A stretch of 64,000 bases of DNA from Doris montereyensis (GCA_037039925.1 JAXRKP010001345.1:10001-74000); one strand, 5' to 3'; shown: positions 27,801 through 39,794, numbered from the stretch's first letter. Notes: generated by a model not told the origin, from the letters alone. Numbers and translations: made by a program.

Positions 27801-28345
27801 GTCTTCTCTGTACACTGTATGATGTTGTCTTCTCTGTACACTGTATGATGTTGTCTTCTCTGTACACTGTGTGATGTTGTCTGTACACTGTATGATGTTG
27901 TCTTTCTGTACACTGTATGATGTTGTCTTCTCTGTACACTGTATGATGTTGTCTTCTCTGTACACTGTGTGATGTTGTCTTTCTGTACACTGTAATTGTT
28001 GTCTTCTCTGTACACTGTGTATTGTTGTCTTCTCTGTACACACTGTCCACTGTGATTGTTGTCTTTTTACACTGTAATGTTGTCTTCTCTGTACACTGTA
28101 TATTATTGTCTCTGTACACTGTGTATTGTTGTCTTCTCTGTACACTGTGTATTGTTGTCTTCTCTGTACACTTGTATTATTGTCTTCTCTGTACACTCTG
28201 TATTGTTGTCTTCTCTGTACACTGTGTATTGTTGTCTTCTCTGTACACTGTATTATTGTTTCTCTGTACACTGTGTAAACTTGTTTGTACACTGTGTATT
28301 ATTGTCTTCTCTGTACACTGTGTGATTACTCTTGTACACTGTGTA
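12800..28345. repeat. Tandem array D2, 26-bp units, about 15.5 kb
   Basis: The monomer is TGTTGTCTTCTCTGTACACT followed by GTGTAT. By length this gives about 600 copies in one intron. Variation is concentrated at a few positions: TGTATTGTTG, TGTATTATTG, TGTGATGTTG and TATGATGTTG forms, ACATTG for ACACTG, and short forms with TCTTTCTG or TCTGTAC. Between about 20.1 and 28.3 kb small indels become frequent; before 20 kb the phase is mostly regular. Each unit has a TGTACA palindrome. Three units make 78 bp, so all frames on both strands cycle through open reading. The very long repetitive frames, such as those around 25845-28292 on the - strand, are a by-product. Confidence 0.97.
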
Positions 28346-30310
28346 TTATTGTCTTTTTTTCTAAACTTGTTTAACACTGTTAATTGTTTTACTAAACTTG
28401 TTTAACACTAGGGGTTACTAGGTTTTTACTAAACTTGTTTACACTGGACACTTTTACTAAACTTGTTTAATGGTAACACTAGGGGTTACTAGGTACACTT
28501 TTTACTACTTGTTTAACACTAAGGGTTACTAGGGACACTTTTTACTAAACTTGTTTAATGTTAACACTAGGGGTTTAGGGATGTTTTTACTAAACTTACT
28601 AAACTTGTTTAACACTAGGGGTTACTAGGGACACTTTTACTAAACTTGTTTAATGGTAACACTAGGGGTTACTAGGGACACTTTTTACTAAACTTGTTTT
28701 TAACACTAGGGTTACTAGGGACACTTTTTACTAAACTTGTTTAACACTAGGGTTACTAGGTACACTTTTTACTAAACTTGTTTAACACTAGGGTTAATAG
28801 GGACACTTTTTACTAAACTTGTTTATGGTAACACTAGGGGTTACTAGGGACACTTTTTACTAAACTTGTTTTTAACACTAGGGGTTACTAGGAACACTTT
28901 TTACTAAACTTGTTTAACACTAGGGGTTACTAGGACACTTTTTACTAAACTTGTTTAAACTAGGGGTTAATAGGGACACTTTTTACTAAACTTGTTTAAC
29001 ACTAGGGGTTACTAGGGACACTTTTTACTAAACTTGTTTAACACTAGGGGTACTAGTACACTTTTTACTAAACTTGTTTAACACTAGGGGTTACTAGGGA
29101 CACTTTTTACTAAACTTGTTTAACACTAGGGGTTACTAGGGACACTTTTTACTAAACTTTTTTTAACACTAGGGTTAACTTTTTACTAAACTTGTTTAAC
29201 ACTACTTTTTACTAAACTTGTTTAATGGTACTAGGGGTTACTAGGGACACTTTTTACTAAACTTGTTTAACACTAGGGAGGACACTTTTTACTAAACTTT
29301 TTAATGGTAACACTAGGGGTTAATAGGGACACTTTTTACTAAACTTGTTTAAATGGTAACACTACTAAACTTGTTTAATGGTAACACTAGGGGTTACTAG
29401 GGACACTTTTTACTAAACTTTTAATTAACACTAGGGTTACTAGGGACACTTTTTACTAAACTTGTTTAATGGTAACACTAGGGGTTAATAGGGACACTTT
29501 TTACTAAACTTGTTTAACACTAGGGGTTACTAGGGACACTTTTTACTAAACTTGTTTAACACTAGGGGTTACTAGGGACACTTTTTACTAAACTTGTTTA
29601 ACACTAGGGGTTACTAGGGACACTTTTACTAAACTTGTTTAACACTAGGGGTTACTAGGGACACTTTTTACTAAACTTGTTTAACACTAGGGGTTTAATG
29701 GTAACACTAGGGGTTAATAGGGACACTTTTTAAACTTGTTTTTAACACTAGGGGTTACTAGGGACACTTTTTACTAAACTTGTTTAACACTAGGGGTTAC
29801 TAGGGACACTTTTTACTAAACTTGTTTAATGGTAACACTAGGGGTTACTAGGGACACTTTTACTAAACTTAGGGGTTACTAGGGACACTTTTTACTAAAC
29901 TTGTTTAACACTAGGGGTTACTAGGGACACTTTTTTAAATTGTTTAACACTAGGGGTTACTAGGGACATTTTTACTAAACTTGTTTAATGATAACACTAG
30001 GGGTTACTAGGGACACTTTTTACTAAACTTGTTTAATGGTAACACTAGGGGTTACTAGGGACACTTTTACTAAACTTGTTTAATGGTAACACTAGGGGTT
30101 ACTAGGGACACTTTTTACTAAACTTTTTTAACACTAGGGGCTACTAGGGACACTTTTTACTAAACTTGTTTAATGGTAACACTAGGGGTTACTAGGGACA
30201 CTTTTTACTAAACTTGTTTAACACTAGGGGCTACTAGGGACACTTTTTACTAAACTTGTTTAATGGTAACACTAGGGGTTAATAGGGATACTTTTTACTA
30301 AACTTGTTTT
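28345..30310. repeat. Tandem array E, 42/48-bp units with TACTAAAC
   Basis: Units read TTTTTACTAAACTTGTTTAA, then (ATGGTA)ACACTAGGGG, then TTACTAGGGACAC. Two lengths, about 42 and 48 bp, depend on whether the ATGGTA insert is present. There are about 44 copies. The array runs to within about 10 bp of the acceptor of the terminal exon at 30319. The final TTTTTACTAAACTTGTTTTG lies where the branch point and pyrimidine tract of that intron must be. On the + strand every unit therefore carries a TACTAAAC branch-point-like element followed by a T-rich stretch. Confidence 0.93.
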
Positions 30311-30318
30311 GTCCACAG

Positions 30319-30375
30319 ATGTACAAAGGCTCACCAGGGGAAACAGGAGATATGGTAGCTATGACATATGCGTGA
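30319..30375 (+). CDS. Terminal coding exon of the unrecognised + strand gene
   Basis: The acceptor TTGTTTTGTCCACAG is followed by 18 codons and a TGA stop (30373-30375). The peptide begins MYKGSPGETGD and ends VAMTYA. The frame continues in phase from the 12195 exon, so the predicted C-terminus is ...ADSSTL|MYKGSPGETGD...MTYA. The ATG at the exon start lies immediately after the splice site and is more likely an internal methionine than a start codon. I do not recognise the protein. It is followed by a 3' UTR that contains a 32-bp minisatellite and ends near a canonical AATAAA at 31674. Alternative phases were examined; another open frame exists but gives a less protein-like peptide. Confidence 0.7.
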   Translation: MYKGSPGETGDMVAMTYA

Positions 30376-30464
30376 GGATTGGTCGTTTGAATGCCCGGTG
30401 GTCACCATGGAGATTGTGTCTGTAAAGAAGTTGCGTGCGTGCAGGAATCGCACAACCGTATTCC
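30376..30464 (+). other. Unique start of 3' UTR of the + strand gene
   Basis: Unique sequence after the TGA stop leads into the 32-bp array. It reads open in another frame for a while but has no sign of being coding. It is taken as the beginning of the 3' UTR. Confidence 0.55.
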
Positions 30465-31510
30465 ATTTTCACATATTATACTGTCGAGTACAAACCATTT
30501 TCACATATTACACTGTCAAGTACCAACCATTTTAACATATTATACTGTCAAGTACAAACCATTTTCACATATTATACTGTCAAGTACAAACCATTTTAAC
30601 ATATTATACTGTCAAGTACCAACCATTTTAACATATTATACTGTCAAGTACAAACCATTTTCACATATTATACTGTCAAGTACAAGCCATTTTCACATAT
30701 ATACTGTCAAGTACAAACCATTTTCACATATTATACTGTCAAGTACAAACCATTTTCACATATATATACTGTCAAGTACAAACCATTTTCACATATTATA
30801 CTGTCAAATACAAACCATTTTCACATATATATACTGTCAAGTACAAACCATTTTCACATATTATACTGTCAAATACAAACCATTTTCACATATATATACT
30901 GTCAAGTACAAACCATTTTCACATATTATACTGTCAAGTACAAACCATTTTCACATATTATACTGTCAAGTTAAAACCATTTTAACATATTATACTGTCA
31001 AGTACAAACCATTTTAACATTTTCACATATTATACTGTCATGTTAAAACCATTTTCACATATTATAATGTCAAGTACAAATCATTTTAACATATAATACT
31101 GTCAAGTACAAACCATTTTAACATTTTAACATATTATACTGTCATGTTAAAACCATTTTCACATATTATACTGTCAAGTACAAACCATTTTAACATATCA
31201 TACTATCATGTTAAAACTATTTTCACATATTATACTGTCATGTTAAAACCATTTTAACATATTATACTGTCATGTTAAAACCATTTTAACATATTATACT
31301 ATCATGCTAAAACCATTTTAACATATTATACTGTCATGTTAAAACCATTTTAACATATTATACTGTCATGTTAAAACCATTTTAACACATTATACTGTCA
31401 TGTTAAAACCATTGTCACATATTATACTGTCATGTTAAAACCATTGTCACATATTATACTGTCATGTTAAAACCATTTTCACATATTATACTGTTGTGTT
31501 CAAACCATTT
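30465..31510. repeat. Tandem array F, 32-bp units in a probable 3' UTR
   Basis: The unit is CATATTATACTGTCAAGTAC followed by AAACCATTTTCA (32 bp), with about 32 copies. The left part carries TCAAGTACAAACC and the right part TCATGTTAAAACC, so two homogenised halves are visible. It lies between the stop codon at 30375 and the AATAAA at 31674. If that gene model is right, the array is transcribed into mature mRNA. Confidence 0.93.
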
Positions 31511-31734
31511 TTCACATAAAGCAACGCCTATTATTTCTATCATGTCGTCACTTCAATCCTTTCTACCAACAGTGACTAGTATTTCATGAAAGTTTTTTCT
31601 TATTGCTATTGTGACAATGTGAGGGCAGTTTTTCCAACCGATCTGTGTTTTACTCTCTAATTCTGTTGTAGTCAATAAATCAAAGTGTGAAGATTTCATT
31701 TCCCTGCTTTGTCCTTTCTTACGTTTAGTGTTTG
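31511..31734 (+). other. Unique 3' UTR end of the + strand gene
   Basis: About 220 bp of unique sequence follows the 32-bp array and contains the AATAAA hexamer. It is the expected location of the cleavage site. No other element was recognised. Confidence 0.5.
31674..31679 (+). promoter_or_regulatory. Candidate polyadenylation signal of the + strand gene
   Basis: A canonical AATAAA (context TAGTCAATAAATCAAAG) lies about 1.3 kb downstream of the TGA stop, in unique sequence, with T/G-rich sequence following. It is the first strong + strand hexamer I noticed after the terminal exon. Confidence 0.5.
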
Positions 31735-32230
31735 ACTTGTTTTAGATGTATAGAAGTGTTTGAGATATGATTGCGTTACATTTGTTGTAGATGTATAAAA
31801 GTGTTTGACATATGATTGCATTACTTGTTGTGGATGTATATAAGTGTTTGACATATGGTTGCGTTACTTGTTGTAGATGTATATAAGTGTTTGAGTTACT
31901 TGTTGTAGATGTATATAAGTGTTTGACATATGATTGCATTACTTGTTGTAGATGTATATTGTTTGAGATATGATTGCGTTACTTGTTGTAGATGTATATA
32001 AGTGTTTGAGATATGATTGCGTTACTTGTTGTAGATGTATAAAAGTGTTTGAGATATGATTGCGTTACTTGTTGTGGATGTATATAAGTGTTTGACATAT
32101 GGTTGCGTTACTTGTTGTAGATGTATAAAAGTGCTTGAGATATGATTGTGTTACTTGTTGTAGATGTATAAAAGTGTTTGAGATATGATTGCGTTACTTG
32201 TTGTGGATGTATATTAGTGTTTGAGATATA
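31735..32230. repeat. Tandem array G, about 43-bp units
   Basis: The unit is TTACTTGTTGTAGATGTATA followed by (T/A)AAGTGTTTGAGATATGATTGCG, with about 11 copies and some shortened ones. It lies just past the presumed end of the + strand gene and stops where the LINE relic begins. Confidence 0.9.
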
Positions 32231-32795
32231 CCTCTTTTATATCTTCTTCCCACTTTCTCCGAGGCCTGCCTTTTGGTTTTTTACCTTGAGGTTTAGCACT
32301 GTATACTGATTTAGCTATTCTTTTGTCATTCATTCTGTTAATATGCCCAAACCATATGAGTTGATTCATTTATATCTTAGTTTTTATGGCATCTGCTTTG
32401 GTTTGTTCTCTTATTGTAGTGTTTCTGATTTTGTCTCTTTTAGTTTTCCCTACTACTCTTGTTAGATATTTCATTTCGACTGCCTGCACTCTACTGTATT
32501 CCCTACTGTCTAATGTCCAGGTTTCACCGCCATAGAGGAGAGTAGCACAATAAACTGTGTTTTATACACTTCCATTTTGGTTGTATATTTCTTGTACATG
32601 TATACAATTCTTGTACATTTGTGGACATCTTGATGAGGAAAAAAGGCGTTGGATATTTTCATGTTATTCTTTGGAGAAGTTGTTCTCTCTCCTTTTTACC
32701 TATTACTCTTTCTACATTTCTACGTTTCTACATTTTTTTCCTTCTCCAGCGTTTACATCTCCTAAAAGCATTAGTTCCTGTTTGGCACGTCTTGT
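32231..32795 (-). mobile_element. Degenerate LINE relic, endonuclease and RT C-terminal pieces joined
   Basis: Read on the - strand, the first part has a GDVNA motif (LLGDVNAGEGKK) and, after frameshifts, NAFFPHQDVHKCTR. Both resemble the apurinic-type endonuclease of non-LTR retrotransposons. This is followed almost directly by LLYGGETWTLDSREYSR, EMKYLTRVVGKTKRDKIRN and KPKGRPRRKWEED, the typical C-terminal end of such ORF2 proteins. The reverse-transcriptase core that should lie between is absent, so the copy carries an internal deletion. Several frame changes and stops make it a pseudogene. It lies in the intergenic space between the two convergent genes. The clade (RTE-like or a related group) cannot be fixed by eye. 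Confidence 0.75.
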
Positions 32796-32799
32796 GTAC

Positions 32800-35700
32800 T
32801 AGCACTATACAGGTGACATAGACTTGTTCTTTGTTTCTTGTGTACTAGTACTACACAGATGACATAGACTTGTTCTTTGTTTCTTGTGTACTAGTACTAC
32901 ACAGATGACATAGACTTGTTCTTCACTTCTTGTGTACTAGTACTACACAGATGACATAGACTTGTTGTTTTTGTTTCTTGTGTACTACTTGACTACATTG
33001 ATGACATAGACTTGTTCTTTGTTTCTTGTGTACTAGGACTACACAGATGACATAGACTTGTTCTTTGTTTCTTGTGTACTAGTACTACACAGATGACATA
33101 GACTTGTTCTTTGTTTCTTGTGTACTAGTACTGACAGATGACATAGACTTGTTCTTTGTTTCTTGTGTACTAGTACTACACAGATGACATAGACTTGTTC
33201 TTTGTTTCTTGTGTACTAGGACTACACAGATGACATAGACTTGTTCTTTGTTTCTTGTGTACTAGTACTACACAGATGACATAGACTTGTTCTTTGTTTC
33301 TTGTGTACTAGTACTACACAGATGACATAGACTTGTTCTTTGTTTCTTGTGTACTAGTACTACACAGATGACATAGACTTGTTCTTGTTTCTTGTGTACT
33401 AGGACTACACAGATGACATAGACTTGTTCTTTGTTTCTTGTGTACTAGGACTACACAGATGACATAGACTTGTTCTTTGTTTCTTGTGTACTAGGACTAC
33501 ACAGATGACATAGACTTGTTCTTTGTTTCTTGTGTACTAGGACTACACAGATGACATAGACTTGTTCTTTGTTTCTTGTGTACTAGGACTACACAGATGA
33601 CATAGACTTGTTCTTTGTTTCTTGTGTACTAGTACTACACAGATGACATAGACTTGTTCTTTGTTTCTTGTGTACTAGGACTACACAGATGACATAGACT
33701 TGTTCTTTGTTTCTTGTGTACTAGGACTACACAGATGACATAGACTTGTTCTTTGTTTCTTGTGTACTAGGACTACACAGATGACATAGACTTGTTCTTT
33801 GTTTCTTGTGTACTAGTACTACACAGATGACATAGACTTGTTCTTTGTTTCTTGTGTACTAGGACTACACAGATGACATAGACTTGTTCTTTGTTTGTTG
33901 TGTACTAGGACTAGACAGATGACATAGACTTGTTCTTTGTTTCTTGTGTACTAGGACTACACAGATGACATAGACTTGTTCTTTGTTTCTTGTGTACTAG
34001 GACTACACAGATGACATAGACTTGTTCTTTGTTTCTTGTGTACTAGGACTACACAGATGACATAGACTTGTTCTTTGTTTCTTGTGTACTAGGACTACAC
34101 AGATGACATAGACTTGTTCTTTGTTTCTTGTGTACTAGGACTACACAGATGACATAGACTTGTTCTTCACTTCTTGTGTACTAGGACTACACAGATGACA
34201 TAGACTTGTTCTTCACTTCTTGTGTACTAGGACTACACAGATGACATAGACTTGTTCTTCACTTCTTGTGTACTAGGACTACACAGATGACATAGACTTG
34301 TTCTTCACTTTCAGATTGTGTACTAGGACTACACAGATGACATAGACTTGTTCTTTGTTTCTTGTGTACTAGGACTACACAGATGACATAGACTTGTTCT
34401 TTGTTTCTTGTGTACTAGGACTACACAGATGAGATAGACTTGTTCTTTGTTTGTTGTGTACTAGGACTACACAGATGACATAGACTTGTTCTTTGTTTCT
34501 TGTGTACTAGGACTACACAGATGACATAGACTTGTTCTTCACTTCTTGTGTACTAGGACTACACAGATGACATAGACTTGTTCTTTGTTTCTTGTGTACT
34601 AGGACTACACAGATGACATAGACTTGTTCTTTGTTTGTTGTGTACTAGGACTACACAGATGACATAGACTTGTTCTTTGTTTGTTGTGTACTAGGACTAC
34701 ACAGTGACATAGACTTGTTCTTTGTTTGTTGTGTACTAGGACTACACAATGACATAGACTTGTTCTTTGTTTGTTGTGTACTAGGACTACACAAGATGAC
34801 ATAGACTTGTTCTTTGTTTCTTGTGTTCTATTACTACACAGAGTGACATAGACTTGTTCTTTGTTTCTTGTGTACTATTACTACACAAGTGACATAGACT
34901 TGTTCTTTGTTTGTTGTGTACTATTACTACACAGATGACATAGACTTGTTCATTGTTTGTTGTGTTCTATTACTACACAAGATGACATAGACTTGTTCAT
35001 TGTTTCTTGTGTTCTAGGACTACACAAGATGACATAGACTTCTTGTGTTCATTGTTTCTTGTGTACTATTACTACACAAGTGACATAGACTTGTTCTTTG
35101 TTTCTTGTGTACTATTACTACACAAGATGACATAGACTTGTTCATTGTTTCTTGTGTTCTAGGACTACACAGATGACATAGACTTGTTCATTGTTTCTTG
35201 TGTACTAGGACTACACAGGTGACATAGACTTGTTCTTTGTTTCTTGTGTACTATTACTACACAGGTGACATAGATTTGTTCATTGTTTCTTGTGTTCTAG
35301 GACTACACAGATGACATAGACTTGTTGTTCATTGTTTCTTGTGTACTATTACTACACAGTGACATAGATTTGTTCTTTCTTCTTGTGTACTAGGACTACA
35401 TAGATGACATAGACTTGTTCTTTCACTTGTTGTGTACTAGGACTACACATGACATAGACTTGTTCTTGTGTTCTATTAATACACAGGTGACATAGACTTG
35501 TTCATCACTTCTTTACTAGGACTACACAGATTGTGTTCTTCATTAATACACAGGTGACATAGACATTTGTTTCTTGTGTACTAGGACTACACAGGTGAGA
35601 TAGACTTGTTCTTTCTATTGTGTACACAGGTGACATATACTTGTTCTTTGTTTCTTGTGTTCTATTACTACACAGGTGACATAGACTGTTCTTTGTTTCT

Positions 35701-35800
35701 TGTATTCTATTACTACACAAGTGACATAGACTTTGTTCATTTCACTTCTTGTGTTCTATTACTACACAGGTGACATAGACTCGTTCATTGTTTCTTGTGT
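32800..35800. repeat. Tandem array I, 46-bp units
   Basis: The unit is ACTACACAGATGACATAGAC followed by TTGTTCTTTGTTTCTTGTGTACTAGG (46 bp). It is highly homogeneous from about 33000 to 34700. From about 34700 to 35800 it is irregular, with indels, CAGGTGACATAG variants and broken copies. Units differ mainly at CTAGTAC versus CTAGGAC and TTTGTTTC versus TTCACTTC. No coding signal was seen. Confidence 0.94.
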
Positions 35801-37935
35801 TCTATTACTACACAGGTGAGATAAACTCGTTCATTGTTTGTTGTGTATTACACAGGTGAGATAAACTCGTTCATTGTTTCTTGTGTATTACACAGGTGAG
35901 ATAGACTCGTTCATTGTTTCTTGTGTATTACACAGGTGAGATAGACTCGTTCATTGTTTGTTGTGTATTACACAGGTGAGATACACATTGTTTCTTTGCT
36001 ATTTCTTGTGACATACTCGTACATTGAGGTGAGATAGACAACTCGTTCATTGTTTCTTGTGTTCTATTACTACACAAGTGACTTCGTTCATTGTTTCTTG
36101 TGTTCTTGTGTATTACACAGTGAGGTTCATTGTTTCTTGTGTTCTATTACAGAAGTGACAGATAGACTCGTTCATTGTTTCTTGTGTGAGATACACAACT
36201 AAATTTATCACTTCTTGTGTATTACACAGGTGAGATACACTAATTTCTTTTGCTTCCTGTGTACTACACAGGTGAGATAGACAACTAATTTATTGCTTCT
36301 TGTGTACTACACAGGTGAGATAGACAACTAATTTATTACTTCCTGTGTACTACACAGGTGAGATAGACAACTAATTTATTACTTCCTCTGTACTACACAG
36401 GTGACATAGACAACTAAAATTACTTCCTGTGTACTACACAGGTGAGATAGACAACTAATTTATTACTTCCTCTGTACTACACAGGTGAGGTAGACAACTA
36501 ATTTATTACTTCCTCTGTACTACACAGGTGAGGTAGACAACTAATTTATTACTTCCTCTGTACTACACAGGTGAGGTAGACAACTAATTTATTACTTCCT
36601 CTGTACTACACAGGTGAGGTAGACAACTAATTTATTACTTCCTCTGTACTACACAAGTGAGGTAGACAACTAATTCATTACTTCCTCTGTACTACACAGG
36701 TGAGGTAGACAACTAATTTATTACTTCCTGTGTACTACACAGGTGAGATAGACTTGTTCATTGCATTACGTGTACTCTGTACTACACAGGTGAGGTAGAC
36801 TACACAAGTCAGATAGACCTGTTCATTATGTCCTGTGTACTACACAGGTCAGAGGTAGACAACTGTTCAGGTGATTACTTTCTCTGTACTACACAGGTGA
36901 GACAGACAACCAGTTGATTAGTCCTGTGTACTACACAGGTGAAATAGACTTGTTCATTGTGTCCTGTGTACTACACAGGTGATGTAGACTTGTTGATTGT
37001 GTCCTGTGTACTACACAGGTGAGATAGACTTGTTCATTATGTCCTGTGTACTACACACAGGTGAAATAGACTTGTTCATTGTGTCCTGTGTACTACACAG
37101 GTGATGACTTAGACTTGTTGATTGTGTCCTGTGTACTACACAGGTGAGATAGACTTGTTCATTGTGTCCTGTGTACTACACAGGTGAGTTAGACTTGTTC
37201 ATTGTGTCCTGTGTACTACACAGGTGAGATAGACTTGTTCATTGCGTCCTGTGTACCACACAGGTGATGTAGACTTGTTCATTGTGTCCTGTGTACTACA
37301 CAGGTGAGATAGACTTGTTGATTGTGTCCTGTGTACTACACAGGTGAGATAGACTTGTTGATTGTGTCCTGTGTACCACACAGGTGAGATAGACTTGTTC
37401 ATTGTGTCCTGTGTCCTGTGTACTGTGTACACAGGTGAGATAGACTTGTTCATTGTGTCCTGTGTACCACACAGGTGAGATAGACTTGTTCATTGTGTCC
37501 TGTGTACTACACAGGTGAGATAGACTTGTTCATTGTGTCCTGTGTACCACACAGGTGAGATAGACTTGTTCATTGTGTCCTGTGTACTACACAGGTGAGA
37601 TAGACTTGTTGATTGTGTCCTGTGTACCACACAGGTGAGATAGACTTGTTCATTGTGTCCTGTGTACCACACAGGTGAGATAGACTTGTTCATTGTGTCC
37701 TGTGTACCACACAGGTGAGATAGACTTTTTAATTGCTTCCTGTGTACTATACAGATGAGACAGATATGTTAATTGCTCCCTGTGTACTATACAGATGAGA
37801 CAGATATGTTAATTGCTCCCTGTGTACTATACAGATGAGACAGATATGTTAATTGCTCCCTGTGTACTATACAGATGAGACAGATATGTTAATTGCTTCC
37901 TGTGTACTATACAGATGAGGTAGACAACCAATTCA
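35800..37935. repeat. Tandem array J, 40/43-bp descendants of array I
   Basis: The shared core is TACTACACAGGTGAGATAGAC. Three local types follow one another: GTATTACACAGGTGAGATA with CTCGTTCATTG (35.8-36.2 kb), a 43-bp type with AACTAATTTATTACTTCCTC (36.2-36.75 kb), and a 40-bp type with TTGTTCATTGTGTCCTGTG (36.9-37.73 kb). A last short type with AGATATGTTAATTGC ends the array. Every unit contains CAG|GTGAG, a near-perfect 5' splice-site consensus on the + strand, often preceded by a T/C-rich stretch. Confidence 0.92.
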
Positions 37936-38119
37936 ACACATTTTGTTGTTATTGTTTTCTGTTTTATTCATATATGTCAAAGTTACAAAATGGAAAATAA
38001 AGCAAAAGTATAATTATTTACATTTTCCTGTTTTGAGTTAAAACACAAACCGTGAGGCTAGGGGCATGTCTTTTGTGATGAAAATGAACATGAAATAAAT
38101 ATATAGCGAAGTGTGGTAG
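37936..38119. other. Unique sequence at the presumed PHC 3' end
   Basis: A short unique A/T-rich stretch carries a - strand AATAAA (TTTATT at 37963) and a + strand AATAAA at 37996. It is the natural place for the PHC transcript to end. Nothing else was recognised. Confidence 0.45.
37963..37968 (-). promoter_or_regulatory. Candidate polyadenylation signal of the PHC gene
   Basis: TTTATT on the + strand reads AATAAA on the - strand, in unique sequence about 2.7 kb past the PHC stop codon. I did not see an earlier - strand AATAAA between 37963 and the stop. The implied 3' UTR would contain arrays L and M. Confidence 0.35.
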
Positions 38120-38990
38120 TAATACTCAAAACATGTGTGAAATATTGACATGTGTGTAATCTTGACATGTGTGTTATATTGACATGTGTGTAATATTGAC
38201 ATGTGTGTTATATTAACATGTGTGAAATATTGACATGTGTGTAATCTTGACATGTGTGTAATCTTGACATGTGTGAAATATTGACATGTGTGAAATATTG
38301 ACATGTGTGTTATATTAACATGTGTGAAATGCTGACATGTGTGTAATCTTGACATGTGTGTTATATTAACATGTGTGAAATATTGACATGTGTGTAATAT
38401 TGACATGTGTGTAATATTGACATGTGTGTTATATTGACATGTGTGTTATATGACATGTGTGAAATATTGACATGTGTGAAATATTGACATGTGTGTAATA
38501 TTGACATGTGTGAAATATTGACATGTGTGTAATATTGACATGTGTGTAATATTGACATATGTGTTATATTGACCTGTGTGTAATATTGACATGTGTGTTA
38601 TATTGACATGTGTGTTATGTATGTAATATTGACATGTGTGTTATGTATGTAATATTGACATGTGTGTTATGTATGTAATATTGACATGTGTGTTGTGTAT
38701 GTAATATTGACATGTGTGTTATGTATGTAATATTGACATGTGTGTTGTGTATGTAATATTGACATGTGTGTTATGTATGTAATATTGACATGTGTGTTAT
38801 GTATGTAATATTGACATGTGTGTTATGTATGTAATATTGACATGTGTGTTATGTATATAATATTGACATGTGTGTTATGTATGTAATATTGACATGTGTG
38901 TTATGTATGTAATATTGATATGTGTGTTATGTGTGTAATATTGACATGTGTGTTATATATGTAATATTGACATGTGTGTCGTGCTGGCGC
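38120..38990. repeat. Tandem array L, 17-bp then 26-bp GACATGTGTG units
   Basis: The first half repeats TATTGACATGTGTGTAA or the GTGTGAAA variant every 17 bp. From about 38600 the unit grows to 26 bp (GACATGTGTGTTATGTATGT plus AATATT), apparently by duplication of a TGTATGTAA segment. If the PHC 3' UTR extends to 37963, this array lies in it. Confidence 0.92.
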
Positions 38991-39794
38991 AGCGTGTAGT
39001 GTTGGTGTGTGATTAATGTTGGTGTAATGTTAGTGTTGGTGGACCACTAAATCGATGAATTTCTTCCCTATGATCCCCTAGCACTACCACATACTCCCAT
39101 CTCTGTTTTCCTTCCTCTTTCTTTGAATTTCGTATTGATCAGGTCAATGGGCATCATTTCTCTTCAACACCCCTGACCCCTGCTTCCTTCTTGATTACAC
39201 AAATTTGTTTTCACCTGCATCAGGCGCGTGCATCTACGGCATTTCCCCTGCATGGTGTTTTGGCCTACATACAACATTTTCCATTATCACTTTCATTGAT
39301 GTTGCCATTTTGATAGTCTGAGAAACACTCTATCCGAAAAGAAATCCATAGTCCCAAGCACTTCCAATTATGCATTTTCGAGCGTTTAACTGAGTTTCTA
39401 CCATTTTTGCCTGTAGCCACATTTCTGCAACACATTCACGTTTACAAGCACAAACACAATATATGATAAAAAAGTGGAACGAAAGGGGCACTGTGAACCA
39501 AAGACAAGCTGATGAAACACAAAACAATACAAAAGCCTACAGAACATCAACAACATGTTTTGTTTAACTGCCAACAGCGACAAGGAAAACGTACGGTTGA
39601 GAACAAAACCAACAATCTTTGAAAAAAATTGCCATTCTGCTTGCAAGCATGAATCTCAATTCAATCATCTTTTTTAAAACAAAGAAAAAAAAAACAACCC
39701 AAAAGAGAAGAGAAGAGAGACATTCACAAGAGCTTTCAGCGCAAAGATATCGTGCCAGTGATGAGAGCTTCAGTGCAAAGATATCGTGCTGTGA
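38991..39794 (-). other. Unique sequence, probable PHC 3' UTR
   Basis: About 800 bp of non-repetitive sequence without a convincing open frame on either strand. The short frames that exist give no recognisable protein. Its position downstream of the SAM exon and upstream of a - strand poly(A) signal makes 3' UTR the simplest reading. Confidence 0.4.

Noticed and set aside
12790..28292. Dozens of long open frames rich in CTLCIVVFSVH or REDNNTQCTEKT repeats, up to over 800 codons
   Set aside because: They follow from a 26-bp unit repeated three times (78 bp) without stops. Overlapping frames on both strands are open at once, and indels break them at random. No start context or splice context supports translation.
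28400..30300. Telomere-like repeats (GGGGTTACTAGGG)
   Set aside because: The G-rich motif is part of a 42/48-bp unit and is not a TTAGGG array. The position next to an acceptor explains the block better.
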